64,000 nucleotides of DNA, from positions 124,001-188,000 of the forward strand of contig NZ_VZQQ01000011.1 of the NCBI RefSeq assembly GCF_014397785.1. Direction: 5' to 3'. Each line of letters opens with the position of its first letter. Positions within the stretch are counted from its first letter, which is position 1. The notes under the pieces were generated by a model. The model was not told the DNA's origin. It did not search any database and was given only the letters and a program-made list of their open reading frames with translations. The translations under genes and the position numbers were made by a program. This document shows, one piece after another, positions 26,018 through 33,863 of the stretch. Source of the DNA: Paraburkholderia podalyriae (lineage in GTDB: Bacteria > Pseudomonadota > Gammaproteobacteria > Burkholderiales > Burkholderiaceae).

Positions 26018-28258
26018 TCACTCGACGCGAAGCGCCTTCAGCGCCTCATTGAACGTGCGGCTCGGCCGCATCACCTCACCGAGCAGGTTGAAGTCCGGCT
26101 TGTAATAGCCGCCGATGTCCGCCGGCGCGCCTTGCACCGAGGCCAGCTCCGCGAGGATCACCTGCTCGTTGGCAGTCAGTTGCGTCGCGAGCGGCGCGAA
26201 CTGCGCGGCGAGCGCGGCATCGTCCGTTTGCGCGGCCAGTTCCTGCGCCCAGAACATCGCCAGATAGAACTGGCTGCCGCGATTGTCGAGCTCGCCGGTC
26301 TTCGGGCTTGGGCTGCGGTTGTTGTCGAGCAGCTTGCCGGTCGCGGTGTCGAGTGTCTTCGCGAGGATCTTCGCTTTGTTGTTGCCGGTCTTGATGCCCA
26401 GTTCTTCGAGCGACACCGCGAGCGCGAGAAATTCGCCAAGCGAGTCCCAGCGCAGATGGTTCTCTTCGACGAGCTGCTTCACGTGCTTCGGCGCCGAACC
26501 GCCCGCGCCGGTCTCGTACATGCCGCCGCCCGCCATCAACGGCACGATCGACAGCATCTTCGCGCTGGTGCCCAGCTCCATGATCGGGAACAGATCGGTC
26601 AGATAATCGCGCAGGATGTTGCCGGTGACCGAGATCGTATCGAGCCCGCGCACCACGCGCTCCAGCGTGTAACGCATCGCGCGCACCTGAGACATGATCT
26701 GGATGTCGAGGCCCGTGGTGTCGTAATCCTTCAGGTAGGTCTCGACCTTCCTGATCAGTTCCGCTTCGTGCGGACGATACGGGTCGAGCCAGAACACCGC
26801 GGGCGTGCCGGAATTGCGCACGCGCGTGACCGCGAGTTTGACCCAATCGCGGATCGCCGCGTCCTTCACCTCGCACATGCGCCAGATGTCGCCCTGCTCG
26901 ACGTTCTGCGTGAGCAGCACCTCGCCGCTCGCGAGATCGACGATGCGCGCCTCGCCGTCTTCCGGCACTTCGAAGGTCTTGTCGTGCGAACCGTATTCTT
27001 CCGCCTGCTGCGCCATCAGGCCGACGTTCGGCACGGTGCCCATCGTGACCGGATCGAACGCGCCGTTGGTCTTGCAGAAGTTGATCATCTCCTGATAGAT
27101 GCGCGCGAAGGTGCTCTCGGGGATCACCGCCTTGGTGTCTTTCGGACGGCCGTCGGCGCCCCACATCTTGCCGCCGAGGCGGATCATCGCCGGCATCGAC
27201 GCGTCGACGATCACATCGTTCGGCGCGTGCAGGTTCGAGATGCCCTTCGCCGAATCGACCATCGCCAGTTCCGGACGATGTTCGTGGCACGCGTGCAGGT
27301 CGCGGATGACTTCCTCGCGCTGCGATTCCGGCAGCGTCTCGAGCTTCTCGTAAAGATTGGCGAGGCCGTTGTTGACGTTCACGCCGAGTTCGTCGAACAG
27401 CTTGCCGTGCTTCGCGAACGCGTCCTTGTAGAACACCTTCACCGCGTGGCCGAAGACGATCGGGTGCGACACCTTCATCATCGTCGCCTTCACGTGCAGC
27501 GACAGCATCATGCCGGTTTCGCGCGCGTCTTCCATCTGCTCTTCATAGAACGCGAGCAGCGCCTTCCTGCTCATGAACATGCTGTCGATGATCTCGCCGT
27601 CCTGCAGCGCAACCTTCGGCTTCAGCACGATCGTCTTGCCGTTCTTCGTCACGAGTTCCATCTTCACGTCGCGCGCGCGATCGAGCGTCATCGATTTTTC
27701 GCCGTGATAGAAGTCGCCGTGCCGCATGTGCGCGACGTGCGTGCGCGACGCCATGCTCCAATCGTCCATGCTGTGCGGATGCTTGCGCGCGTAGTTCTTC
27801 ACCGCGGCCGGCGCGCGACGGTCCGAGTTGCCCTCGCGCAGCACCGGGTTCACCGCGCTGCCGAGACACTTCGAGTAGCGTTGGCGGATCGCCTTCTGTT
27901 CGTCGGTCTTCGGATCTTCCGGATAGTCGGGCACGTTGTAGCCTTTCGCCTGCAGCTCCCTGATCGCGCTCGTCAGTTGCGGCACCGACGCGCTGATGTT
28001 GGGCAGCTTGATGATGTTGGTGTCGGGCAACGAGGTCAGGCGACTGAGCTCCGCGAGGTTGTCGGGCACCCGTTGCGCTTCGGTCAGAAACTCGGGGAAC
28101 TCGCCGAGGATGCGGCCCGCGACCGAAATGTCGCTGGTTTCGACCTCGATGCCGGCCGGCGCCGTGAAGGTCCGGATGATCGGCAAGAACGCGGCGGTCG
28201 CGAGCAGCGGGGCCTCGTCGGTGAGGGTGTAGATGATGGTCGGTTGCTGGGTCGTCAT
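26018..28258 (-). CDS. icd: Isocitrate dehydrogenase, NADP-dependent, monomeric
   Basis: The 746-residue protein is the size of IDH-II-type monomeric enzymes, which oxidise isocitrate to 2-oxoglutarate with NADP+. Characteristic stretches are IIYTLTDEAPLLATAAFLPI, KLPNISASVPQL, NSDRRAPAAVKNYARKHPH and FWLDPYRPHEAELIRKVE. The start at 28258 matches the family N-terminus (MTTQQPTIIYTLTDEAP); an upstream in-frame ATG adds 22 unlike residues. It converges with the motB-like gene and is divergent from an AraC regulator gene 317 bp away. Confidence 0.95.
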   Translation of the reverse strand: MTTQQPTIIYTLTDEAPLLATAAFLPIIRTFTAPAGIEVETSDISVAGRILGEFPEFLTEAQRVPDNLAELSRLTSLPDTNIIKLPNISASVPQLTSAIRELQAKGYNVPDYPEDPKTDEQKAIRQRYSKCLGSAVNPVLREGNSDRRAPAAVKNYARKHPHSMDDWSMASRTHVAHMRHGDFYHGEKSMTLDRARDVKMELVTKNGKTIVLKPKVALQDGEIIDSMFMSRKALLAFYEEQMEDARETGMMLSLHVKATMMKVSHPIVFGHAVKVFYKDAFAKHGKLFDELGVNVNNGLANLYEKLETLPESQREEVIRDLHACHEHRPELAMVDSAKGISNLHAPNDVIVDASMPAMIRLGGKMWGADGRPKDTKAVIPESTFARIYQEMINFCKTNGAFDPVTMGTVPNVGLMAQQAEEYGSHDKTFEVPEDGEARIVDLASGEVLLTQNVEQGDIWRMCEVKDAAIRDWVKLAVTRVRNSGTPAVFWLDPYRPHEAELIRKVETYLKDYDTTGLDIQIMSQVRAMRYTLERVVRGLDTISVTGNILRDYLTDLFPIMELGTSAKMLSIVPLMAGGGMYETGAGGSAPKHVKQLVEENHLRWDSLGEFLALAVSLEELGIKTGNNKAKILAKTLDTATGKLLDNNRSPSPKTGELDNRGSQFYLAMFWAQELAAQTDDAALAAQFAPLATQLTANEQVILAELASVQGAPADIGGYYKPDFNLLGEVMRPSRTFNEALKALRVE

Positions 28259-28575
28259 TGCTGGGCTCTGGGCGGGCAGTTGAAAGGCACGTCGCGCGCG
28301 TGGTGCGGGCTGGGCTGGAGGCACGAACGTCGATCAGGAAAACGACAACACTGGGCGGGTCGCACGTTTGGATTCTGCCTCATTTTTGTGCTGGCGCAAA
28401 AGCGGGATTCCGGTGGGTTGCGTCGGCGGGGGTGCGGTGGACTGACCGGCCGCAGGTTGGCACGAACGTGCGCAACGCCAGCGAGCTGCCCCACCGTGCG
28501 CCGAGCGTCCACACAGATACAATGAGCCGATACGGAGGTTCCCGCGGATCTGCGCAAACGAGCCCGGAGAGTGTG
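28259..28575. other. Divergent intergenic region (317 bp)
   Basis: This region lies between icd (-) and the AraC regulator (+). An ATG at 28522 is in frame with the AraC gene but has no ribosome site. I see no clear operator, hairpin or promoter pair. Confidence 0.5.
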
Positions 28576-29403
28576 ATGGACGGCGTGACCACGAAAGCCC
28601 AATCCGACTGGATTTCCCGTTCGGAATCCATCGGCGGAGTCGAACGCATCGAAGCCTTTTTCCACGGCAACGCGTATTCCCTGCATCGGCACGACACGTA
28701 CGCGATCGGCGTGACCCTCGCCGGCGTTCAGTGCTTCCATTACCGGCGCGGCTTGCGCACCAGCCTGCCCGGACAGACGATGGTCCTGCATCCCGACGAA
28801 GCGCACGACGGTCAGGCCGGCACGAACGACGGATTTCGTTATCAGATGATTTACGTGCAACCCGCCGCGATCCAACAGGTCCTTGGTGGCCAGGCGTTGC
28901 CGTTCGTCGAAGGCGGCGTCACCAACGATCCGCGTCTGTTCGAAGCGACGCAAACAGCGCTGCGCCAGCTATGCGCCGACGCGGAGCCGCTTGAACGCGA
29001 CGACGCTGTTGCCGGCCTCGCGCTCGCGCTGGATAGCGCGTCGGGCGCGCGATCGACGCGCAAATCCGCGGACTTCGCGGCGGCGCAGCGTGCGCGGGAA
29101 TATCTGCTTGCATCGTGCACCCGCGCCGTCACGCTCGATGAACTAGCCGCCGTCAGCGGACAGGACCGCTGGAGCCTGTCGCGCGATTTCAGAACCTTTT
29201 ACGGCACCAGTCCTTATCACTACCTGGTCATGCGCCGGCTCGAAGCGGCGCGCGCGATGATGCTGCGCGGCGTTTGCCTCGCGGACACCGCGGCCGCCGC
29301 CGGCTTCGCCGACCAGAGCCACATGACCCGACATTTTCGCCACGCATACGGGATCCCTCCCGCGCGTTGGCTCGGGATGATGAGCGATCGGCGCGCAGGC
29401 TAG
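28576..29403 (+). CDS. AraC family transcriptional regulator
   Basis: The 275-residue regulator has an N-terminal cupin-like sensor (HRHDTYAIGVTLAGVQCFHY, GQTMVLHPDEAHDGQAG) typical of the AraC_binding fold. The C-terminal double helix-turn-helix is at about 170-265 (VTLDELAAVSGQDRWSLSRD, DTAAAAGFADQSHMTRHFRH). GGAGA lies five bases before the ATG at 28576. The small cupin and acetyltransferase genes downstream are possible targets. The inducer is unknown. Confidence 0.9.
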   Translation: MDGVTTKAQSDWISRSESIGGVERIEAFFHGNAYSLHRHDTYAIGVTLAGVQCFHYRRGLRTSLPGQTMVLHPDEAHDGQAGTNDGFRYQMIYVQPAAIQQVLGGQALPFVEGGVTNDPRLFEATQTALRQLCADAEPLERDDAVAGLALALDSASGARSTRKSADFAAAQRAREYLLASCTRAVTLDELAAVSGQDRWSLSRDFRTFYGTSPYHYLVMRRLEAARAMMLRGVCLADTAAAAGFADQSHMTRHFRHAYGIPPARWLGMMSDRRAG

Positions 29404-29482
29404 CAGGCGTGCACGATCGTTCAAGACACGGGCCCGCGGCCGGCCTAAGCTCGATTCCAGCTATCACCCGAATGGAGCAACC

Positions 29483-29884
29483 ATGCACACCGATTCCCCG
29501 CCGGCACCCGAGCAACGGGGCCAATCCAGGACGATCAACCTGCTCGACAAGATCCGCCAGATCGACGGTCACTGGCAGCCGCGCGTCGTTGCGGAAATGA
29601 ACGACTATCAGTTCAAGGTCGTGAAGATAGCCGGCGACTTCGTTTGGCACCGGCATGCCGACACCGACGAGACGTTCATCGTCCTCGACGGCCGGTTGCG
29701 CATCGACTTCCGCGACCGCTCGATCGAGTTGTTGCCGGGAGAAATGGCCGTGGTTCCCAAGGGAGTCGAGCACAAGCCGTATGCCGAGTCCGAAGTGAAG
29801 CTGCTGCTGATCGAACCGCGCGGCGTCGTCAACACCGGCGATACGACCAACGAAAGAACGGCGGCAAACGACGTATGGATCTGA
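29483..29884 (+). CDS. Cupin domain protein
   Basis: The 133-residue protein contains the two cupin motifs: FVWHRHADTDETFIVLDGRL (metal-binding His/Glu set) and LLPGEMAVVPKGVEHKPYA. A metal-dependent enzyme or binding role is likely; the substrate is unknown. GGAGCAACC precedes the ATG. The last 10 bases overlap a possible start of the acetyltransferase gene, so the two are probably cotranslated. Confidence 0.87.
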   Translation: MHTDSPPAPEQRGQSRTINLLDKIRQIDGHWQPRVVAEMNDYQFKVVKIAGDFVWHRHADTDETFIVLDGRLRIDFRDRSIELLPGEMAVVPKGVEHKPYAESEVKLLLIEPRGVVNTGDTTNERTAANDVWI

Positions 29885-30369
29885 GAGCCGCGATGCAAAT
29901 GTCGCCGCCGATCGTTCGCGAAGCCGTGTTCCCTGCTGATACGCACAACCTCGTCGCCTTGATCCGCGAGTATGTCCGCTGGCTGGATATGGATCTGTCG
30001 TATCGTGGATTCGACGCCGAAATGGACGCGTTCGAACAGGTTTATACCTTGCCTTCCGGCATGTTCTTCGTCGCCGACGCCGGCGGCGAGCTTGCCGGTT
30101 GCGCGGGGCTGCTTCGTCATACGGCCGGGACCGCGGAAATCAAACGGCTCTATGTTCGCGAAGCATTCAGAGGGATGTCTCTCGGCGAAGCGCTGATTGC
30201 GTCGGTGATCCGCAAGGCCAAGACGTTGGGATTCTCGACGCTGGTCCTCGACTCGGTACCGCAAACCCGTTTCGCACAGCGCATTTACGAGCGCTCAGGA
30301 TTCGTCGAAATCGCGCCGTACTACGAAAATCCCGTCGAGGGCACGCGGTTTCTTGGGCTCGATCTTTGA
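29875..30369 (+). CDS. GNAT family N-acetyltransferase
   Basis: The 164-residue protein has a GNAT fold. The acetyl-CoA-binding region is EIKRLYVREAFRGMSLGEAL (motif A, R/QxxGxG/A variant), and LVLDSVPQTRFAQRIYERSG is motif B. The C-terminal FVEIAPYYENPVEGTRFLGL resembles GNATs related to YedL/acetyltransferases acting on small amines. Starts at 29875 (overlapping the cupin stop), 29893 and 29899 are all possible; GAGAG before 29893 mildly favours that one. The substrate is unknown. Confidence 0.85.
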   Translation: MDLRAAMQMSPPIVREAVFPADTHNLVALIREYVRWLDMDLSYRGFDAEMDAFEQVYTLPSGMFFVADAGGELAGCAGLLRHTAGTAEIKRLYVREAFRGMSLGEALIASVIRKAKTLGFSTLVLDSVPQTRFAQRIYERSGFVEIAPYYENPVEGTRFLGLDL

Positions 30370-30432
30370 CGGCGAATGGCCGGCTGTCAGCCGCAGCAGC
30401 CCCGGTTGGCGACAGGATGTGTTGCGCCGGTG

Positions 30433-30909
30433 TCAGGACACGATCTCGCGCCAAACCAGCAGCTTCTGATCGAAAGAGAGCGCAGCATGCGCCGGACTCG
30501 ACGACGGCAGTACGAGCGTTTGATAGCCTGCCGCACCGATGACCGGCGCAAACCGCCCCGCCGTCTTGCCGTTGAAGCAAACCTTCTTCAGCAACGGCGC
30601 ATGCTCTCTCAACGAGTCGAAGTCGTTTGCCTGCGCATTGCGAATCGCCGAGTCGAGGCTGCCGTCACGGTGGCATGCGTCGAGCACGTCCCAGATGCCG
30701 ATGCGATGCGCCAGCACGCGCGTGAGGCGCGCTTCGTAGGGCAACTCGTGCAGCGAAGGTTCGTCGAGCACCGCGCCGAGCAGGCGCCAGAACTGGTTGC
30801 GCGGATGCGCGTAATACTGCGCCGCGGCCAGCGACGCTTCGCCGGGAAAACTGCCGAGTATCAGCGTGTGCGTGTCGGCCGCGGCGACCGGGGGAAAGCC
30901 GCGCAACAT
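30433..30909 (-). CDS. DNA-deoxyinosine/uracil glycosylase family protein
   Basis: The 158-residue protein belongs to the uracil-DNA glycosylase superfamily, hypoxanthine-DNA glycosylase branch. It has LILGSFPGEASLAAAQYYAH with HPRNQFWRLL near the N-terminus and LPSSSPAHAALSF as the DNA-reading motif. It probably removes deaminated purines from DNA. The start is fixed by overlap with ubiC: TGATG, sharing one A with the ubiC stop, so the two are translationally coupled. It converges with the GNAT gene. Confidence 0.86.
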   Translation of the reverse strand: MLRGFPPVAAADTHTLILGSFPGEASLAAAQYYAHPRNQFWRLLGAVLDEPSLHELPYEARLTRVLAHRIGIWDVLDACHRDGSLDSAIRNAQANDFDSLREHAPLLKKVCFNGKTAGRFAPVIGAAGYQTLVLPSSSPAHAALSFDQKLLVWREIVS

Positions 30910-31625
30910 CAGCGGCTCCGGTCGCCCGACGTGCGCGCCGCGGCATGGGCCCGCGACGCAGTGTGATCGAGCGGACGACCGTGCTCGCGTATCCGCGCGA
31001 GCGCGACCTGCGCCGCGCGGGCGCCCGAGCCGGCCAGCTGCGCGCGATCGGCCGCGTCTAACGCACGCAAATGCTCCCACAATGCCGGCAACATGCACTC
31101 CGTCACCATCAACGGCGCACGATGCCGCTCGAACACCGAGCGTCGCGCGACCAGCCCATGCGGCGCATGCCGGGCGCCGCCGCCGATCTCAGGCGCGGCC
31201 AGCCGATACAACGGATGCCGCTCCCCGACCCTGCGGCTCACCAGCGACGAGCGCGCGACACTGCTATCGCTATACAGCAGCTCGGCGAGCGGCCGCGTGC
31301 GCAGCCGCCGCGTCGCCTGCCAGACACCGACGCTCACGGCGCGCGGCGTCACGCTATGCGCGGCGACGAACGGCACACCATCGACCGACAGCACCACTTC
31401 TCGCACCCACACGGGCGCGCGCGGCGCGAGTCCGAGCGCGGCGGCTTCGTCGGGCCACGGCAGCGCGACGGTTTCGCGGGTCACGCGCACCGTGACCACG
31501 CCGAGCGCACGCAGATGCGCGGTCAGTGAACCGCCTCGGGTCAGCCAGTCTTTCTCAGCAGCGCTGAAAGTGGGCAAAGGCGCGACGCGCCAGTGGGCGT
31601 CGGCGGGATCGAAACGGATAGGCAT
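30909..31625 (-). CDS. ubiC: Chorismate--pyruvate lyase
   Basis: The first step of ubiquinone synthesis converts chorismate to 4-hydroxybenzoate plus pyruvate. The 238-residue protein has the UbiC core: LPWPDEAAALGLAPRAPVWV with VREVVLSVDGVPFVAAHSV, then ARSSLVSRRVGERHPLYRLA. The C-terminal ~60 residues are Ala/Arg-rich and longer than in E. coli UbiC. A TATAAT lies only 8 bases before the ATG, hinting at a very short leader. It is coupled to the downstream glycosylase gene, and the two functions are unrelated. Confidence 0.87.
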   Translation of the reverse strand: MPIRFDPADAHWRVAPLPTFSAAEKDWLTRGGSLTAHLRALGVVTVRVTRETVALPWPDEAAALGLAPRAPVWVREVVLSVDGVPFVAAHSVTPRAVSVGVWQATRRLRTRPLAELLYSDSSVARSSLVSRRVGERHPLYRLAAPEIGGGARHAPHGLVARRSVFERHRAPLMVTECMLPALWEHLRALDAADRAQLAGSGARAAQVALARIREHGRPLDHTASRAHAAARTSGDRSR

Positions 31626-31633
31626 GGTGTCGG

Positions 31634-31639
31634 ATTATA
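31634..31639 (-). promoter_or_regulatory. Consensus -10 (TATAAT) just before ubiC
   Basis: A perfect TATAAT lies on the minus strand, ending 8 bases before the ubiC ATG. If used, the transcript would start within a few bases of the start codon and be nearly leaderless. I see no good -35 at the right spacing. Confidence 0.35.
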
Positions 31640-31728
31640 GCGGCGTGGTCCGACGGCAATTGGTCGCGGCGACGACCGCGGCAATCGTGCGCGCTCCTTC
31701 AGCCTGGAAGCCGACGCAAACTACAGGT

Positions 31729-31760
31729 AAAAAAAAATGCGCTGCCGAAGCAGCGCATTT
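31729..31760 (-). terminator. Intrinsic terminator for htpG
   Basis: On the minus strand an 11-bp stem, AAATGCGCTGC/GCAGCGCATTT with a TTCG loop, runs into a long T-tract (31729-31737 is all A on the plus strand). It is a textbook terminator, 66 bp after the htpG stop. Confidence 0.93.
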
Positions 31761-31825
31761 CTCAACCACGAAGCGTCAATCCGACAACGGCGACATCAAC
31801 GGGCCCAACTCACCTTCACCGACGC

Positions 31826-33724
31826 TCAACCCGCGCGCGCCAGCAGCAACGCATTGGTGCGCTTCACGAAGCTCGCCGGATCTTCCAGCGCGCCGCCTTC
31901 GGCAAGCAGCGCCTGATCGAACAGCAGATGGCACCAGTCGCCGAAATTCGCGCTATCGGCATGCAGGCCCTTCACGAGCGCGTGCTCCGGATTCACTTCG
32001 AGAATCGGATGGAACTCCGGCGCCTGCTGGCCCGCGGCCTTCAGCATGCGCTGCAGGTAGCCGCTCATTTCGCCGTCGTCGGCGACGAGGCACGACGGCG
32101 AGTCGGTCAGGCGGAACGTCAGACGCACGTCCTTCGCCTTGTCCTTCAGCGCTTCCTTCATCTTCTCGACGAGCGGCTTGAACGCTTCGCCGATCTTCTC
32201 CTGCGCCTCTTTTTCCTCGTCGTTCAGCGCGCCGAGATCGAGGTCGCCGCGCGCGACGCTTTGAAGCGGCTTACCGTCGAATTCGTTCAGGAACGACAGC
32301 ATCCATTCATCGACGCGATCGGTCAGCAGCAGCACTTCCACGCCCTTCTTGCGGAACACTTCGAGATGCGGGCTGTTCGACGCGGCCTGCCACGTGTCGG
32401 CGGTCACGTAGTAGATCTTCGTCTGCTCGGGCTTCATGCGAGCGACGTAGTCGGCCAGCGACACGGTCTGCTCGGCCGTGCCCGTATGCGTCGTCGCAAA
32501 GCGCACGAGCTTCGCGACGCGCTCGCGATTGGCGAAGTCCTCGCCGATGCCTTCCTTCAGCACCTGGCCGAATTCCTTCCAGAAGCCGGCGTACTTTTCC
32601 TTATCGGCGTCGTTGTCCGCGTTGGCCAGTTCTTCGAGCATCGACAGCGCGCGCTTGGTCACGCCTTCGCGGATCGCCTTCACGTCGCGGCTTTCCTGCA
32701 GGATTTCGCGCGACACGTTGAGCGGCAGATCGGCCGAATCGACCACACCCTTCACGAAACGCAGATACGTGGGCAGCAGTTGCTCGGCGTCGTCCATGAT
32801 GAACACGCGCTTCACGTACAGCTTCAGTCCGCCGCGCTGCTCGCGGTTCCACAGGTCGAACGGCGCGTGCGCCGGCACGTACAGCAGCTGCGTGTATTCG
32901 CTGCGGCCTTCGACGCGGTTATGCGTCCACGTCAGCGGATCCTGATGGTCGTGCGAGACGTGCTGGTAGAACTGCTTGTATTGATCGTCGGTGATGTCGT
33001 TCTTCGAACGGGTCCACAGCGCGCTGGCCTGATTGACGGTCTCGTCCTCGTCCTTGGTGACCATCTCGCTCTTTTCCGCGTCCCACTCTTCCTTCTTCAT
33101 CAGGATCGGCAGCGCGACGTGGTCTGAGTACTTCTGGATGATCGACTTCAGCCGATACGACGACAGCAGCTCGTCTTCATCGGCACGCAGATGCAGCGTG
33201 ATGGTCGTGCCGCGCGCGGCGCGCTCGATCGTCTCGACCGCGAAATCGCCCTCGCCCGCGCTTTCCCAGTGCACGCCTTCCGAGGCCGGCAAACCGGCGC
33301 GGCGCGTCTCGACGGTGATCTTGTCCGCGACGATGAAGCCCGAGTAGAAGCCAACGCCAAACTGGCCAATCAGCGCCGCGTCCTTCTGCTGGTCGCCGGA
33401 CAGCTTGCCGAAGAACTCCTTCGTGCCCGAACGCGCGATCGTGCCGAGGTGCGCGATCGTTTCGTCGCGGCTCATGCCGATGCCGTTGTCGTCGATCGTG
33501 ACGGTGCGCGCGGCCTTGTCGTACGACACGCGAATTCGCAGGTTCGAATCGTTTTCGTACAGCGCGCTGTTTTCGATCGCCTCAAAGCGCAGCTTGTCGG
33601 CCGCGTCGGACGCGTTCGAGATCAGCTCGCGCAAAAAGATTTCCTTGTTGCTGTACAGCGAATGGATCATCAGTTGCAGAAGTTGCTTCACTTCTGCCTG
33701 AAAGCTCATGGTTTCTTGTGCCAT
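31826..33724 (-). CDS. htpG: Molecular chaperone HtpG (Hsp90)
   Basis: This 632-residue homodimeric Hsp90 is the usual beta-proteobacterial length. The N-terminal GHKL ATPase reads NKEIFLRELISNASDAADKL, IDDNGIGMSRDE and IGQFGVGFYSGF. The middle domain has LPLNVSREILQESRDVKAIR, and a C-terminal dimerisation domain follows. The ATG at 33724 has AGAGGAAG 8 bases upstream. A sigma-32 promoter (33835-33863) gives it heat-shock control, with a leader of about 105 bases that can fold, and a strong terminator closes it. The open frame runs on upstream into the MocR region, but that is not coding. Confidence 0.97.
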   Translation of the reverse strand: MAQETMSFQAEVKQLLQLMIHSLYSNKEIFLRELISNASDAADKLRFEAIENSALYENDSNLRIRVSYDKAARTVTIDDNGIGMSRDETIAHLGTIARSGTKEFFGKLSGDQQKDAALIGQFGVGFYSGFIVADKITVETRRAGLPASEGVHWESAGEGDFAVETIERAARGTTITLHLRADEDELLSSYRLKSIIQKYSDHVALPILMKKEEWDAEKSEMVTKDEDETVNQASALWTRSKNDITDDQYKQFYQHVSHDHQDPLTWTHNRVEGRSEYTQLLYVPAHAPFDLWNREQRGGLKLYVKRVFIMDDAEQLLPTYLRFVKGVVDSADLPLNVSREILQESRDVKAIREGVTKRALSMLEELANADNDADKEKYAGFWKEFGQVLKEGIGEDFANRERVAKLVRFATTHTGTAEQTVSLADYVARMKPEQTKIYYVTADTWQAASNSPHLEVFRKKGVEVLLLTDRVDEWMLSFLNEFDGKPLQSVARGDLDLGALNDEEKEAQEKIGEAFKPLVEKMKEALKDKAKDVRLTFRLTDSPSCLVADDGEMSGYLQRMLKAAGQQAPEFHPILEVNPEHALVKGLHADSANFGDWCHLLFDQALLAEGGALEDPASFVKRTNALLLARAG

Positions 33725-33755
33725 GGTCGGACTTCCTCTCTGTTGCGAATGGGGG

Positions 33756-33782
33756 ATGGGCGGCGGCCGAAGCGGATTCAAA
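33756..33782 (-). other. Hairpin in htpG 5' leader
   Basis: CCGAAGCG/CGCTTCGG forms a perfect 8-bp stem with an 11-base loop within the untranslated leader of htpG, about 32 bases before the start codon. It does not obviously cover the ribosome site. Confidence 0.4.
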
Positions 33783-33834
33783 CCGCGCTTCGGGCCTGCC
33801 GTGCCGGATCGCCGGACCGCCGGATCGTTCGCGC

Positions 33835-33863
33835 AAATGGGGACGATCCGGCGCGGTTTCAAG
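33835..33863 (-). promoter_or_regulatory. Sigma-32 heat-shock promoter of htpG
   Basis: On the minus strand, CTTGAAA (33863-33857), a 14-bp spacer and CCCCATTT (33842-33835) match the RpoH consensus CTTGAAA-N13-15-CCCCATNT almost perfectly. It lies 111 bp before the htpG ATG. Its -35 box contains the TGA stop of the upstream MocR gene. Confidence 0.88.

Noticed and set aside
25931..28525. 864-codon plus-strand open frame opposite icd
   Set aside because: It is a GC-rich antisense shadow: Arg/His/Asp-rich sequence with no motifs, fully opposite a clear monomeric isocitrate dehydrogenase.
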